Origin: an uncultured Ruminococcus sp.
Lineage (GTDB): Bacteria > Bacillota_A > Clostridia > Oscillospirales > Ruminococcaceae
Assembly: GCA_937880065.1 (NCBI GenBank)
Contig: CALFMA010000513.1
Span: 1-10,205, forward strand
Length of the DNA: 10,205 nucleotides
Direction: 5' to 3'
The notes under the pieces were generated by a model that was given only the letters and a program-made list of their open reading frames with translations, was not told the DNA's origin and made no database searches. Positions 1 through 8,300 of this stretch are shown piece by piece. Both the position numbers and the translations under genes were made by a program. The number at the start of each line of letters is the position of its first letter. Within the stretch, counting starts at the first letter, position 1.

Positions 1-19
1 GGCACGGCGGTACCCACTC

Positions 20-61
20 GTGCAAAATTTATAAGCCCCTGCCGAAGCAGGAGCTTATAAA
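20..61 (-). terminator. Probable intrinsic terminator of the mobC-relaxase unit, UUCG tetraloop
   Basis: Arms at 28-42 and 47-61 form a 15-bp stem. On the plus strand there is one C/A mismatch (37 against 52). In minus-strand RNA the same pair becomes a G-U wobble, so the stem is complete, and the 4-nt loop reads UUCG closed by C-G, an unusually stable tetraloop. Beyond the stem the minus strand reads ATTTTGC, a short U-rich tail. Polarity and position, about 85 nt after the relaxase stop, make it a terminator for leftward transcription. The U-tract is short, so efficiency is uncertain. Confidence 0.7.
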
Positions 62-96
62 CCGCTTGTCTGGGAAACATCCCCGAACCCCTTTAA

Positions 97-113
97 CGCA
101 GATTTCATCTGCG
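97..113. repeat. Short perfect inverted repeat (7-bp stem, 3-nt loop)
   Basis: The sequence CGCAGAT-TTC-ATCTGCG forms a perfect 7-bp stem. No T-tract follows on either strand, so it is not a standard terminator. It may add to mRNA 3' end stability or be a protein-binding palindrome. Function is unknown, and chance cannot be excluded for a stem of this length. Confidence 0.4.
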
Positions 114-139
114 GCTACGCATCGTTCCGACGCTATTTT

Positions 140-165
140 GAGCACGGTCATTCTCGACCGTGCTC
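140..165 (+). terminator. Hairpin spanning the relaxase stop codon, possible plus-strand terminator
   Basis: GAGCACGGTC (140-149) and GACCGTGCTC (156-165) form a perfect 10-bp stem with a 6-nt loop. On the plus strand it is followed by TTTCTCTTT, so it could end rightward transcripts running antisense into the relaxase gene. On the minus strand the tail is AAAATAG, so it would not stop the relaxase mRNA, but the last codons and the TGA stop (150-148) lie in the hairpin. Constraint from the lysine- and glutamate-rich coding end might explain part of the symmetry. Confidence 0.45.
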
Positions 166-1521
166 TTTCTCTTTGCGCTTCTCTCGTTCCTCAAGATCAC
201 GCAATTCTTCGTAATTTGCCGTGTGTACGGTAAGGTCTCTCAGCTCATCACGAACTTTTTTGAGTTCGGCATACGCTTCTTTTTTCGCTGTGAGCTGTTC
301 GGCAAATTCCACTTGCAGGCTCTTGATCGTCGGGAGCTTCTTCACTCCCAATTCGTCAAAAGCCTTTTTCGCCGCTTTGTGGATGATGATGTCATCCTCG
401 TGTTCCTCCAAAAACTTTTTAGAGTAACCGGACTTCCGATAGGCGACGTACACATCCCTCGTCTTGGAGTAATTTACGATATGGGTCTTTAGCACGTTTA
501 TCTCGGCAAGGCGATTTTGAGCTTCTGTGATTTTCGCAGAAAGCTCTTTTTCTTTTGCCGACAGATCTGCCTTGCGGTCCGCCATTGCTTCATAGCTGAA
601 CCCGTGCTCATCCATATAGAGCTTGGTTTTGGCCATTCGCTTTAGGTTCTCAACCGTCGCCCAACGTCGATACCCTTCTCCCATACCGGCGGCAAGTTTC
701 GCTTGAATGTCGATGATGCTCTGCGGTCGGTTCTTATCCCATACAGCTCGACGTTTCTTAGGCTGATGAACTTTCTGTCCTTTGATGATGGCACGGATCG
801 CATCCTCGGAATACTCATCGCCCAAGGTGTACATACGGATATTTTGTTTGAAATCCTCGTGAACAAAAGTGATGTGTTTCCCGTTTTTCACTTTGAAGCC
901 CTGCTCGGCAAGAAGCGAAAGAAACGCATCGAAGTCATGGGGCTTCTGCTCCAGAGCTTCGTCAATGGCAATTCGTAAAAGTTCACGGTGCGACGGTTTA
1001 CCCTTAAAGCCGTGCCACTTGTTGTAAGCGGTTGTGCCACGCTTCGGATTTTGAATAACCGACAACTGGTGCTCGGTACAGATAAGGTCGCTCAATCGTG
1101 AGACAGCTCTGTGCGATCTGCGAAAATCCCGGAACTTCTTTTTCCCGTCAAGGGAGACAGCGTTCCAGTAAATGTGATTGTGAATATGGGCTTTATCGGT
1201 ATGAGTACAAACAAAGAAAGCGTGTTTACCTTTGAGAAAGCGAGAGGCGAAATCATACCCGATTTGGTTTGCTTCCTCCGGTGTAACCTCTCCGGGTTTG
1301 AACGATTGGCGTACTTGGTAAACGAGCACATCGTTCTTTTCTTCTTTTCCGGTATAGGCTTTGTATTGCCGTTTTGATACTAATACCTCTGCCGCAAATG
1401 ATCGTGGGTCGCAGGCATAGGCAGAAGTCAGTTCGCCGTCATTTGTCTTTTCGGGATTCAAGCCGTAATCGGTTCTGTCTGAAATGGATTGAGCAAGCGT
1501 CTTGCCCTTGGTAACGTGCAT
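148..1521 (-). CDS. MOBP-type relaxase / mobilization nuclease of a Tn1549-like element
   Basis: This protein is expected to nick one strand at oriT, stay covalently bound to the 5' end through a tyrosine, and pilot the strand through the conjugation channel. From the ATG at 1521 it has 457 residues. Tyr19 in RTDYGLNPEKT is the likely catalytic tyrosine. His107, Asp109, His112, His114 and His116 in HTDKAHIHNHIYWN form the metal-binding histidine motif of the Relaxase (PF03432) family. SFKPGEVTPEEAN (73-85) and the RLSDLICTEH segment (142-151) are typical of the Tn1549 branch. The C-terminal third (about 315-457) is rich in Lys and Glu and predicted coiled coil. The start is odd: family members usually begin M-ATTRIIPMH, and here the frame reads I-ATTRIIPMH with an ATC at 1545-1543, so the true start may be 1545 and not the ATG at 1521. 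An in-frame TGA at 1554-1552 excludes any longer version. Function is well supported; the start is not. Confidence 0.93.
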   Translation of the reverse strand: MHVTKGKTLAQSISDRTDYGLNPEKTNDGELTSAYACDPRSFAAEVLVSKRQYKAYTGKEEKNDVLVYQVRQSFKPGEVTPEEANQIGYDFASRFLKGKHAFFVCTHTDKAHIHNHIYWNAVSLDGKKKFRDFRRSHRAVSRLSDLICTEHQLSVIQNPKRGTTAYNKWHGFKGKPSHRELLRIAIDEALEQKPHDFDAFLSLLAEQGFKVKNGKHITFVHEDFKQNIRMYTLGDEYSEDAIRAIIKGQKVHQPKKRRAVWDKNRPQSIIDIQAKLAAGMGEGYRRWATVENLKRMAKTKLYMDEHGFSYEAMADRKADLSAKEKELSAKITEAQNRLAEINVLKTHIVNYSKTRDVYVAYRKSGYSKKFLEEHEDDIIIHKAAKKAFDELGVKKLPTIKSLQVEFAEQLTAKKEAYAELKKVRDELRDLTVHTANYEELRDLEEREKRKEKEHGRE

Positions 1522-1545
1522 AGGGATAATGCGTGTTGTTGCGAT

Positions 1546-1560
1546 AGTCGTTCACCTCCT
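1546..1560 (-). promoter_or_regulatory. Relaxase ribosome binding site (AGGAGG), placed for an ATC codon
   Basis: On the minus strand AGGAGG (1560-1555) is a full Shine-Dalgarno match. The spacer to the ATC at 1545 is 9 nt, ideal for initiation, whereas the first ATG (1521) is 33 nt away with no purine-rich site in front of it. The site therefore argues that initiation once occurred, or still occurs, at 1545. Confidence 0.75.
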
Positions 1561-1566
1561 TCTATG

Positions 1567-1600
1567 TAAAAGACGAGCACAGCCGAAGCCATACTCGTCT
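1567..1600 (-). terminator. UUCG-loop hairpin with short U-tract directly before the relaxase gene (terminator or attenuator)
   Basis: In minus-strand RNA, AGACGAGUAUGGC (1600-1588), a UUCG loop (1587-1584) and GCUGUGCUCGUCU (1583-1571) give a continuous 13-bp stem including three G-U wobbles, closed by C-G at the loop and followed by UUUAC. On the plus strand these wobbles would be A-C mismatches, so the leftward RNA is the likely functional form. It lies only 10 nt before the relaxase AGGAGG, leaving no room for a promoter between them. Relaxase mRNA must read through or start within or before the hairpin. A bidirectional role is possible, since plus-strand CGTTTTT also follows. Confidence 0.65.
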
Positions 1601-1607
1601 CGTTTTT

Positions 1608-1632
1608 ACTTCTACCCATTTTGTGTAGAAGT
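1608..1632. repeat. 8-bp perfect inverted repeat between the CD1845-like gene and the relaxase gene
   Basis: ACTTCTAC (1608-1615) and GTAGAAGT (1625-1632) are perfect inverted copies separated by 9 nt. The repeat begins 4 nt after the stop of the upstream gene and is next to the UUCG hairpin. Inverted repeats beside relaxase genes are often part of oriT, where the relaxase or MobC binds. In this case that is inference from position only. It could instead stabilise the 3' end of the upstream mRNA. Confidence 0.5.
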
Positions 1633-1636
1633 TGTA

Positions 1637-1927
1637 TTAACCGTAAATTGCATCCTGCACGAAGTAGCGGAATCTCTGCATTTGTCCAATCGTCCACGCC
1701 GCCAACATCGGCAATCCGATGGGACTAACGAGGAACGCAATCACTAAAACGATGATGCCGTTGGTAACGCTGTCGAGCAGAAGAATCGCAAGACCGAGGA
1801 TACCGAGGATTGTGCCGATGATACCGAATACCCAAGCGGACAGTTTGAGCATCAAGGCGAACATCCAGATCACGACGGCAAGGATTGCAATTACGGGTGC
1901 GAACAATATCTTCAAAATGAACTTCAT
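1637..1927 (-). CDS. CD1845-like small integral membrane protein of the conjugative element
   Basis: This 96-residue protein is almost entirely hydrophobic, with about three membrane segments (roughly 4-26, 30-51 and 56-78) and a short basic-aromatic tail, GQMQRFRYFVQDAIYG. The N-terminal MKFILKILFAP and the FLVSPIGLP stretch match my recollection of CD1845-family proteins, which sit between mobC and the relaxase in Tn1549-like elements. Its biochemical role is unknown; a membrane part of the transfer machinery or a regulator of it is only a guess. The start is secure: AGGAGG at 1941-1936 lies 8 nt before the ATG. A promoter candidate lies just upstream, so it may be expressed apart from mobC. 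The gene ends 37 nt before the hairpin that precedes the relaxase gene. Confidence 0.8.
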   Translation of the reverse strand: MKFILKILFAPVIAILAVVIWMFALMLKLSAWVFGIIGTILGILGLAILLLDSVTNGIIVLVIAFLVSPIGLPMLAAWTIGQMQRFRYFVQDAIYG

Positions 1928-1954
1928 CGAAAGCCCCTCCTTTCTTCTGACTAT

Positions 1955-1983
1955 ATTTTACCGTAAGACGAGAATACGGACAA
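1955..1983 (-). promoter_or_regulatory. Candidate sigma-A-type promoter for the CD1845-like gene and the relaxase
   Basis: On the minus strand TTGTCC (1983-1978, 4 of 6 to the -35 consensus) is followed after exactly 17 nt by TAAAAT (1960-1955, 5 of 6 to the -10 consensus). Transcription would begin near 1948, leaving a short leader with the AGGAGG at 1941-1936. It lies between the mobC stop and the next gene, where a separate promoter is plausible. Chance matches of this quality do occur in AT-rich gaps. Confidence 0.5.
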
Positions 1984-1994
1984 GGATGCCGAGG

Positions 1995-2333
1995 TCAGTC
2001 AATGGCTGCGAGCTTTTCAAGGACTTGGTTGGTCGCTTCCCAAGTCTGCTCTATCATCGTTTTCATTTCTTGAATGTCGTCCGCATAAATGCGGTCGGTG
2101 GAGTTCACTCTGCGAGCGATCTGATTGAAATTGTTGCTCGTGCGACGGAGCAAGGAGATCATATCTCGGAGTTCGGGCAAATCCAGTTTGACTACATATC
2201 CGTCGATAGCCATTTTGCGAAGATATGCCGCCATGTTAATTGTGTCTGCCTGTTCCATGCGCCGATCAATCATAGCTCTTTCTTCCGGTGTTACACGGAA
2301 CTTTACTTGAATGGGTCTATTGCGGTTTGCCAT
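1995..2333 (-). CDS. mobC: MobC-type relaxosome accessory protein
   Basis: This 112-residue protein is a small DNA-binding partner of the relaxase that helps open or present oriT. The N-terminal half (PIQVKFRVTPEERAMID, then NMAAYLRKMAIDGYVV to about 48) looks like a ribbon-helix-helix arrangement. The C-terminal half carries the MobC (PF05713) signature LLRRTSNNFNQIARRVN at 61-77, followed by a helix to the end. I chose the ATG at 2333, giving MANRNRPIQV, because family proteins start this way. A longer frame to 2477 runs back into the giant gene and its extra 48 residues look like out-of-frame coding. The start is 4 nt after the giant gene's TGA, with GGAGG at 2350-2346 inside that gene's last codons, so translation is probably coupled. 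Confidence 0.92.
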   Translation of the reverse strand: MANRNRPIQVKFRVTPEERAMIDRRMEQADTINMAAYLRKMAIDGYVVKLDLPELRDMISLLRRTSNNFNQIARRVNSTDRIYADDIQEMKTMIEQTWEATNQVLEKLAAID

Positions 2334-2350
2334 TACATCATAGCACCTCC
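2331..2350 (-). promoter_or_regulatory. mobC ribosome binding site and translational coupling junction
   Basis: On the minus strand GGAGG (2350-2346) overlaps the last codons of the giant gene. It is followed by ATGATGTAATG: the first ATG (2341) overlaps the giant gene's TGA and would open a two-codon frame, Met-Met-stop, whose TAA overlaps the mobC ATG (2333). The spacer is 12 nt to mobC but only 4 nt to the first ATG. This geometry points to termination-reinitiation. Confidence 0.6.
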
Positions 2351-5300
2351 TCTTTGTGTTTTTTATTCGTCTCTGTCTTGCTCGGCTTATCGTAGGAATG
2401 GAGCTTCTGCAGGACAGATGGTTTTGCGGATTTGGCAACTTCGCCCCTTGGTGGAGCTTCATCTGCCAATGCTTCAAGCGGTGTCTTATCGTCGATGTTC
2501 AGAGCGATGTTGAGTTCGGCAAGTCTCGCAGATTTCACTCGTAGCTCGTTCTCCTGTGGAAACGGTTTGCCAAGCTCTTGCTTTGCGGTTTCCATCTGCG
2601 AATACAGACTTTCCAACTTGCTTTGAACTGTCGCAAGGCGTTCAGCCATGCCATTCAAAGCGTTATCAATTCTCGTCAAATTACCACGGGGATCTTTGCC
2701 GAGAGTTACACGGTGGGTCATTTGCCCTTTGAGGGTCAGAACGTAATCACGCCCGAAGTCCTCCAATGTCAGCGACATTTGGAATCCACGGTAGCTGCCG
2801 ATCTGTACGGGGTCTAATCCCTTTACATCCTTAAAGGCATCGACCAAGGCGGCACCGGCGTTCTCCTTATCGGTCAGCACGTCGCCACGAACCGTCATAC
2901 CGGCAAAGCCGTCAACGGGATGTGGATGCTCGGCAAGGGTTTTCATATCGGCTTCAAAGCCTGCGATAAACCCTTTGCTCTGCTCAATCTGTTCGGGGAA
3001 ATAACGCAAGAGATTATCTTCCAAACGGTACTGCTGACTTTGGTGGTTTGCTTTCATCAGCTTCAAGCGAGCCACGTCCACATCTAAGTCCATCTTTTCC
3101 TTAATGCGTTCATCACCGGCACAGAGCGCCTTGATCTCCGCATAGGACAATGCAGTTTCATCAATATCATCACAGGCACGGACGGGCGATTTGCTCGTCA
3201 TGATCTGGCTGATGAACTTCTGCTTGTTCTCCAAGGTCTGCCACAGGTACGCATCGAAAGTCGCCTCGGTAACATAGCGGTAGATGTGAACTTCGGGGTT
3301 CATGTTGCCCTGGCGAATGATACGACCGCTACGCTGTTCAAGGTCGCCGGGTCTCCAAGGTGCATCAAGGTCGTGGAGAGCGATAAGTCTGTCCTGGACA
3401 TTCATACCGGCTCCCATCTTAAAGGTAGAACCCATGAGAACACGGACTTGACCGGAACGGACTTTGCTGAACAATTCCTTTTTGCGAGCTTCGGTGTTTG
3501 CCTCGTGGATGAAAGCGATCTGCTCTCTCGGAATACCTCTCGCCACAAGTTTCTCTCGGATGTCATCGTACACGGTGAAGCTCGGTTCTTCGGCTGTACC
3601 GTCTTTCTCTGCAAGGTGCTCTAAGGCTCGGATTTCCGGGCTGTCGAGATTGCCTGCAGGAGCTTTGGCAGTTCTCTGAGAAGTCGTGCTTTTCGGTGTG
3701 GAGAGGTCGCAGAAAACGAGCTGTGTTAGTTTGTTGTCGTGTCCTTCCTCCCAAATGCGGTGGATGTTATCCACGCACATATTGACTTTGCTCGTAGGCT
3801 CGTCGGGGAGGTTAGGATTGATGATACGCTGATCCAAGCCGAGCTTACGACCGTCAGAGGTAATGCGAAGCATATTATCCACGGACGGATCAACCTTGCC
3901 CGAATGGACGGCGGCTGCTCTTTCGGAAAGCTCTTGTACCATCGCCTGTTGGATTTCGGTTGGCTGTGCAACTTCGTTGTGATAGATCGGTGTCGGGGTC
4001 GGCAAGTTGAGCTGATCGGCGGTTTTGATGTCTGCCGCTTCTTTGAACAAGTTCATCAGTTCGGGCAGATTAAAGAACTTCGCAAAGCGAGTTCTTGCAC
4101 GGTAGCCCGTGCCCTCCGGTGCAAGCTCAATGGCTGTCGTTGTTTCTCCAAAAGTGGAAGCCCAACAATCGAAGTGTGCCAAGCCTTTGTTGCGGATGGT
4201 GTCATGCTGCAGGTAACGCATCATCGTGTACAGCTCCGTCATGGAGTTGCTGACGGGCGTTCCCGTTGCGAATACAACACCTCGGTTGTCGGTCAGTTCG
4301 TCGATGTAGCGGCACTTTAAGAGCATATCAGAGGACTTCTGTGCATCGCTGGTCGAGAGACCGGCAACGTTCCTCATTTTGGTATAGAGGAACAAATTCT
4401 TAAAACTGTGTGCTTCGTCAACGTAGAGACGGTCAATGCCGAGTTGTTCAAAGGTGATTACATCGTCCTTGCGTGTGCTGTCCATCAACTTCTGCAGACG
4501 GGTTTCCAAACCCTTTTTGGTTCTCTCCAAAGACTTGATCGTGAAGCGTTCCGCACGGCTCGCTTTGAGTTCTTCAAGACCTTCTTCGATTTCCGCAATC
4601 TGCTCCTGCAGAAGTCGTTCCTGCCTTTCCTGCGATACGGGGATTCTCTCAAACTGGCTGTGTCCGATGATGATTGCATCATAGTCGCCGGTTGCAATTC
4701 TGCCGCAGAACTTCTTACGGTTTCTCGGTTCAAAGTCCTTTTTGGTTGCGGCGAGAATATTGGCAGACGGATACAAACGGAGAAATTCACTTGCCCATTG
4801 TTCGGTCAAATGGTTCGGAACAACGAACAGCGGCTTTTGGCACAAGCCGAGTCGCTTGCTTTCCATCGCCGCGGCTACCATTTCAAAAGTCTTGCCCGCA
4901 CCAACTTCGTGTGCAAGGAGCGTATTGCCTCCGTAGAGGATGTGTGCAACGGCGTTCTTCTGATGCTCACGGAGTTTGATTTCGGGGTTCATACCGCTGA
5001 ACACGATATGGCTGCCGTCGTACTCACGGGGACGGGTGGAATTGAAAAGCTCGTTGTACTTGGTAACAAGCTCCTGCCGTCTGTCGTGGTCTCTCCAAAT
5101 CCAATCACGGAACGCATCTTTGATCGCCTGCTGCTTCTGCTGTGCAAGGGTCGTTTCCTTGGAGTTGAGCACACGGCGCTCACGCCCATCGGGGTCGGTT
5201 ACGGTGTCATAGATACGCACATCACGCAGATTCAGAGTGTCCTCCAAAATCTTATATGCGTTGGCTCTCTCTGTTCCGTAGGTCATATAGGCGTTTACGT

Positions 5301-8300
5301 CGCTGTAGGACGGCTGAGATTTGCCGGTAATGTTCCACTCTGCAGAGAACGGCGAGTAGTTGACTTCGATGCTCCTACGCAGGTAATACGGCGGTTCAAA
5401 GGTCTCCACCATAAACTGCTGAATGTAGGATTTATCAATCCACGTTGCACCCAGGCGAACCTCAATCTCAGAAGCATCAAGGTCTTTGGGCTGTGCCGTT
5501 TTCAGAGCTTCCACATTATCGAGGATGAAATGGTGCTTTTCCGTTCCCTCGGTGTACTCCAAGGCTTTCTGATAGTAGGCGAGCTTTTCACGGACGTTAC
5601 CGGATAAGAAGTCATCGGCGGTTCGCCATGTGTACGAGCCGTCGGGCTTTCTGTTGAAATCCATATAGATAACGCCACGCAGATCGCTTGCGAGTTCTTC
5701 TTCGGTCTTGCCGGTGAGCTGAGACATATACGGCATATCGACTTTGGCTTTTTCTGCGATAGAAACTGCCAGAGCTTCCGAAGCGGTGTCAACGGATGTT
5801 ACGACCTCGCTCGGCTTAATGGTACGCTTGGTGAACATATCCGCTTTGCGTTTGAGATTGTTGTCCTCGTCGAGAACCTCCAAGGAACAAAGCAGATAAT
5901 AGGAGCTGTCATCAGCAAAGGCAAGAGCGTTGCCACGGCTATTGATAAGACCGTGCTTTGCGGTGAAATTGTCATAGAGTTCATTCAGCTCTCTTTGGGT
6001 CTGTCGGATAGTCTCGTCGGAGATATATCCGTCCATCTGCTGACCGATCAACTTCTGAACACAATCACGAAGCTCGACCATGCCCTTGACACGCTCCGTT
6101 GCCGTAGCGTTCAGTTCGGGCTTTACCATGCGGCTGTTTTCTCTGTAGTAAACGTCGCCGTCCACCACAGTGTAACTGTAGTTCTTTACGTTCGGGTCTG
6201 CAGGAATGGAAGTGTCGATTGCTTCACCATCACCGAGATCGGGCAGCTCCGCTTCGGTATAAGTGCCACGGATATACTTCACAGCATCGTGAAGCTGATC
6301 GGCAAGCTCCAAGCCCTCAATGGGTTCAACCGTGAAGTCCTGCTTGCCGTACTGTGTGCTCTCCGAGGTCTGCCGTCCGAGTATCATTTCGGGATGGTCA
6401 ATGAAATAACTGTTGATGGCAAAGCCGTCATCGTTCTTGCCAAGGTGTACCCAATCGGGTTCGATCTCAATGGGTCTGTCTCGCTTCTGCAAGAAGATGA
6501 TGTCGGACACGACTTCGGTTCCTGCGTTCGCTTTGAAAGCATTGTTCGGCAAGCGGATAGCACCGAGCAGTTCTGCTCTCTGAGCGATATACTTACGGAC
6601 TTCGGGAGATTGCTTATCCATCGTGTATCGGCTCGTTACGAAAGCAACAACGCCGCCCGGTCTCACTTGGTCAAGAGCCTTGGCAAAGAAATAATCGTGG
6701 ATGGAGAAACCGAGCTTGTTATAAGCACGGTCGTTTACTTGGTACTGACCGAAAGGCACGTTGCCAATGGCGAGATCGTAGAAATCCCGTCTGTCGGTGG
6801 TCTCAAAGCCAGCCACGGTAATGTCTGCCTTGGGGTAAAGCTGTTTTGCGATTCGCCCTGTGATGCTGTCCAGTTCCACGCCGTAGAGCTTACTGTTCTG
6901 CATCGCTTCGGGCAAACAACCAAAGAAGTTGCCGACACCCATAGCGGGTTCAAGAATATTGCCGGTCTCAAAGCCCATGTTGCCGACGGCTTCATAGATC
7001 GCCTTGATAACAACGGGGCTTGTGTAGTGAGCGTTCAGCGTAGAGCTTCGAGCTGCGGCATATTCTTCGGGAGAGAGCGTAGCGTACAGCTCTGCAAACT
7101 CGTTCTTCCAGTTATCCTTCGTTTCATCAAAGGCATCTGCAAGACCGCCCCAACCGACGTACTTGGAGAGGATGACCTGTTCTTCGGGCGTTGCCTGTCT
7201 GCCGTCAAACTCCAATTCTTTCAGAAGATTGATGGCATCCATGTTCATACGGAACTTCGCTTTTGCACCGCCTTCGCCCAAATGATCGTCGGTGATCTGG
7301 AAGTTGTGAAGTTCGGGCTTCGGCTTATCCGGTTCGGGGTCATTTGTGCGAATGGTCTGAATGACCACATCGTAAGGCAGATTGTTCTTTTCGCCAGGAT
7401 AGACGGCTACGGTCTCGGTTGTGAACTGCTCATCGTGAGGCACATCACGGTCGAGAATGGATTGATTGCGCTCGTCGTGGTGAAGCAATCCCATCAACCG
7501 TTCCTTGCTTTCAGCACGGAAGATCGGATATGCCAAGGACGGATCACGGAGCTGTACGTCAAACAATCCGATGTTGGTGATCTCAAAGGCGGTGTCATCC
7601 AGATAAACGGTATCGCCAACCTTGAAAGGAACACCGGAGGCTGGGTCTCTCGGTTCGGCTTGAATGGTGCGTTCCGGTTCTTTTGCCATCACGGAGAAAT
7701 AGCCCGTGTCGAGATAGCGTTCAAAAGAAGTGCGGTCGAGCTTTACTGCTTCCTGTTCGGGTTCGCTCGGTAAGGTGTACCACACATCACCCTCATCCAC
7801 TCGGTCAATGACAACGACGGTCTCTTTGTGTTCGACCTCAGCCGAGGAAATACCATCGCCAATGCGATAAGCACGTCCCGTAGGCGTTGTGAAGATCGGG
7901 TCTGTCGGTTCCATGCCGTGAGTACGCTGAATGTTGGCAAGATACTCAATGGCGTTGTCCTGCTCGGCAAAGCGGAGGACTTGATTACCTTCCTCATAAA
8001 AGCGGTCAAGAGCCGCATCCCAAATGCCTGTAATACCGCCCTCATTAGGGTGTAGGCGAATGGAATATCGGTCGGGAGCATCCATAGCGATCTGCTCACG
8101 GCTGATCTGTTCCGCATCGTTCACGACTTGCTGAATGAAAGGGTCTCTGTCCAGAGCTTCGGGGTCAACCAATTCGCCGTTGACAATGCCACGCTCAGCA
8201 AGGGCCTCACGAACGGCAATCGGGTCAACATCGTCAAGACGGTCGTATTCCTCTTGGGTATAGAACCTGTCCTCTTTGATGAGCTGTGCAATACGCCGCT

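Larger units (their letters stand above)
1..147. other. Non-coding region downstream of the relaxase gene
   Basis: No convincing gene is visible between the relaxase stop codon and the left edge. The stretch holds inverted repeats: a short one at 2-6/19-23 (GCACG/CGTGC, around a GGTACC), a long hairpin at 28-61, a 7-bp hairpin at 97-113 (CGCAGAT, loop TTC, ATCTGCG), and a 10-bp hairpin at 140-165 that overlaps the relaxase stop codon. Such crowding of hairpins suits the end of a transcription unit or a DNA-level signal. What lies further left is unknown because the window ends. Confidence 0.6.

Noticed and set aside
1..27. GCACG/CGTGC inverted repeat around GGTACC as an element end or attachment site
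   Set aside because: It is only 5 bp with a 12-nt loop; no integrase or second copy is in view, and the gene order suggests the element continues leftward.
1624..1659. Promoter between the CD1845-like gene and the relaxase (TTTACG, 18 nt, CAAAAT on the minus strand)
   Set aside because: Both hexamers match only 4 of 6 positions, and any transcript would start before the terminator-like hairpin, so support is too thin to annotate.
1570..1972. Direct repeat AAGACGAG at 1570-1577 and 1965-1972
   Set aside because: An 8-nt repeat twice in 400 nt is weak evidence; one copy is explained by the UUCG hairpin stem. It would matter only if conserved as a protein-binding site.
2334..2477. 48-residue N-terminal extension of MobC
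   Set aside because: It lies in the giant gene in another frame; the residues look like out-of-frame coding, and the family start MANR is at 2333.
1719..2513. Plus-strand open frame across mobC and the CD1845-like gene
   Set aside because: It is antisense to two supported genes and their intergenic promoter, with no motif of its own.
4408..5607. Plus-strand open frame of about 400 codons opposite the helicase domain
   Set aside because: It overlaps the Walker A and DEAH region on the other strand, and its translation resembles no family I know.
5953..7773. Long plus-strand open frame of about 600 codons opposite the giant gene
   Set aside because: It is antisense to the methylase-containing part of a gene with clear motifs, has no recognisable domain and no credible ribosome binding site; codon bias of the true gene explains the lack of stops.
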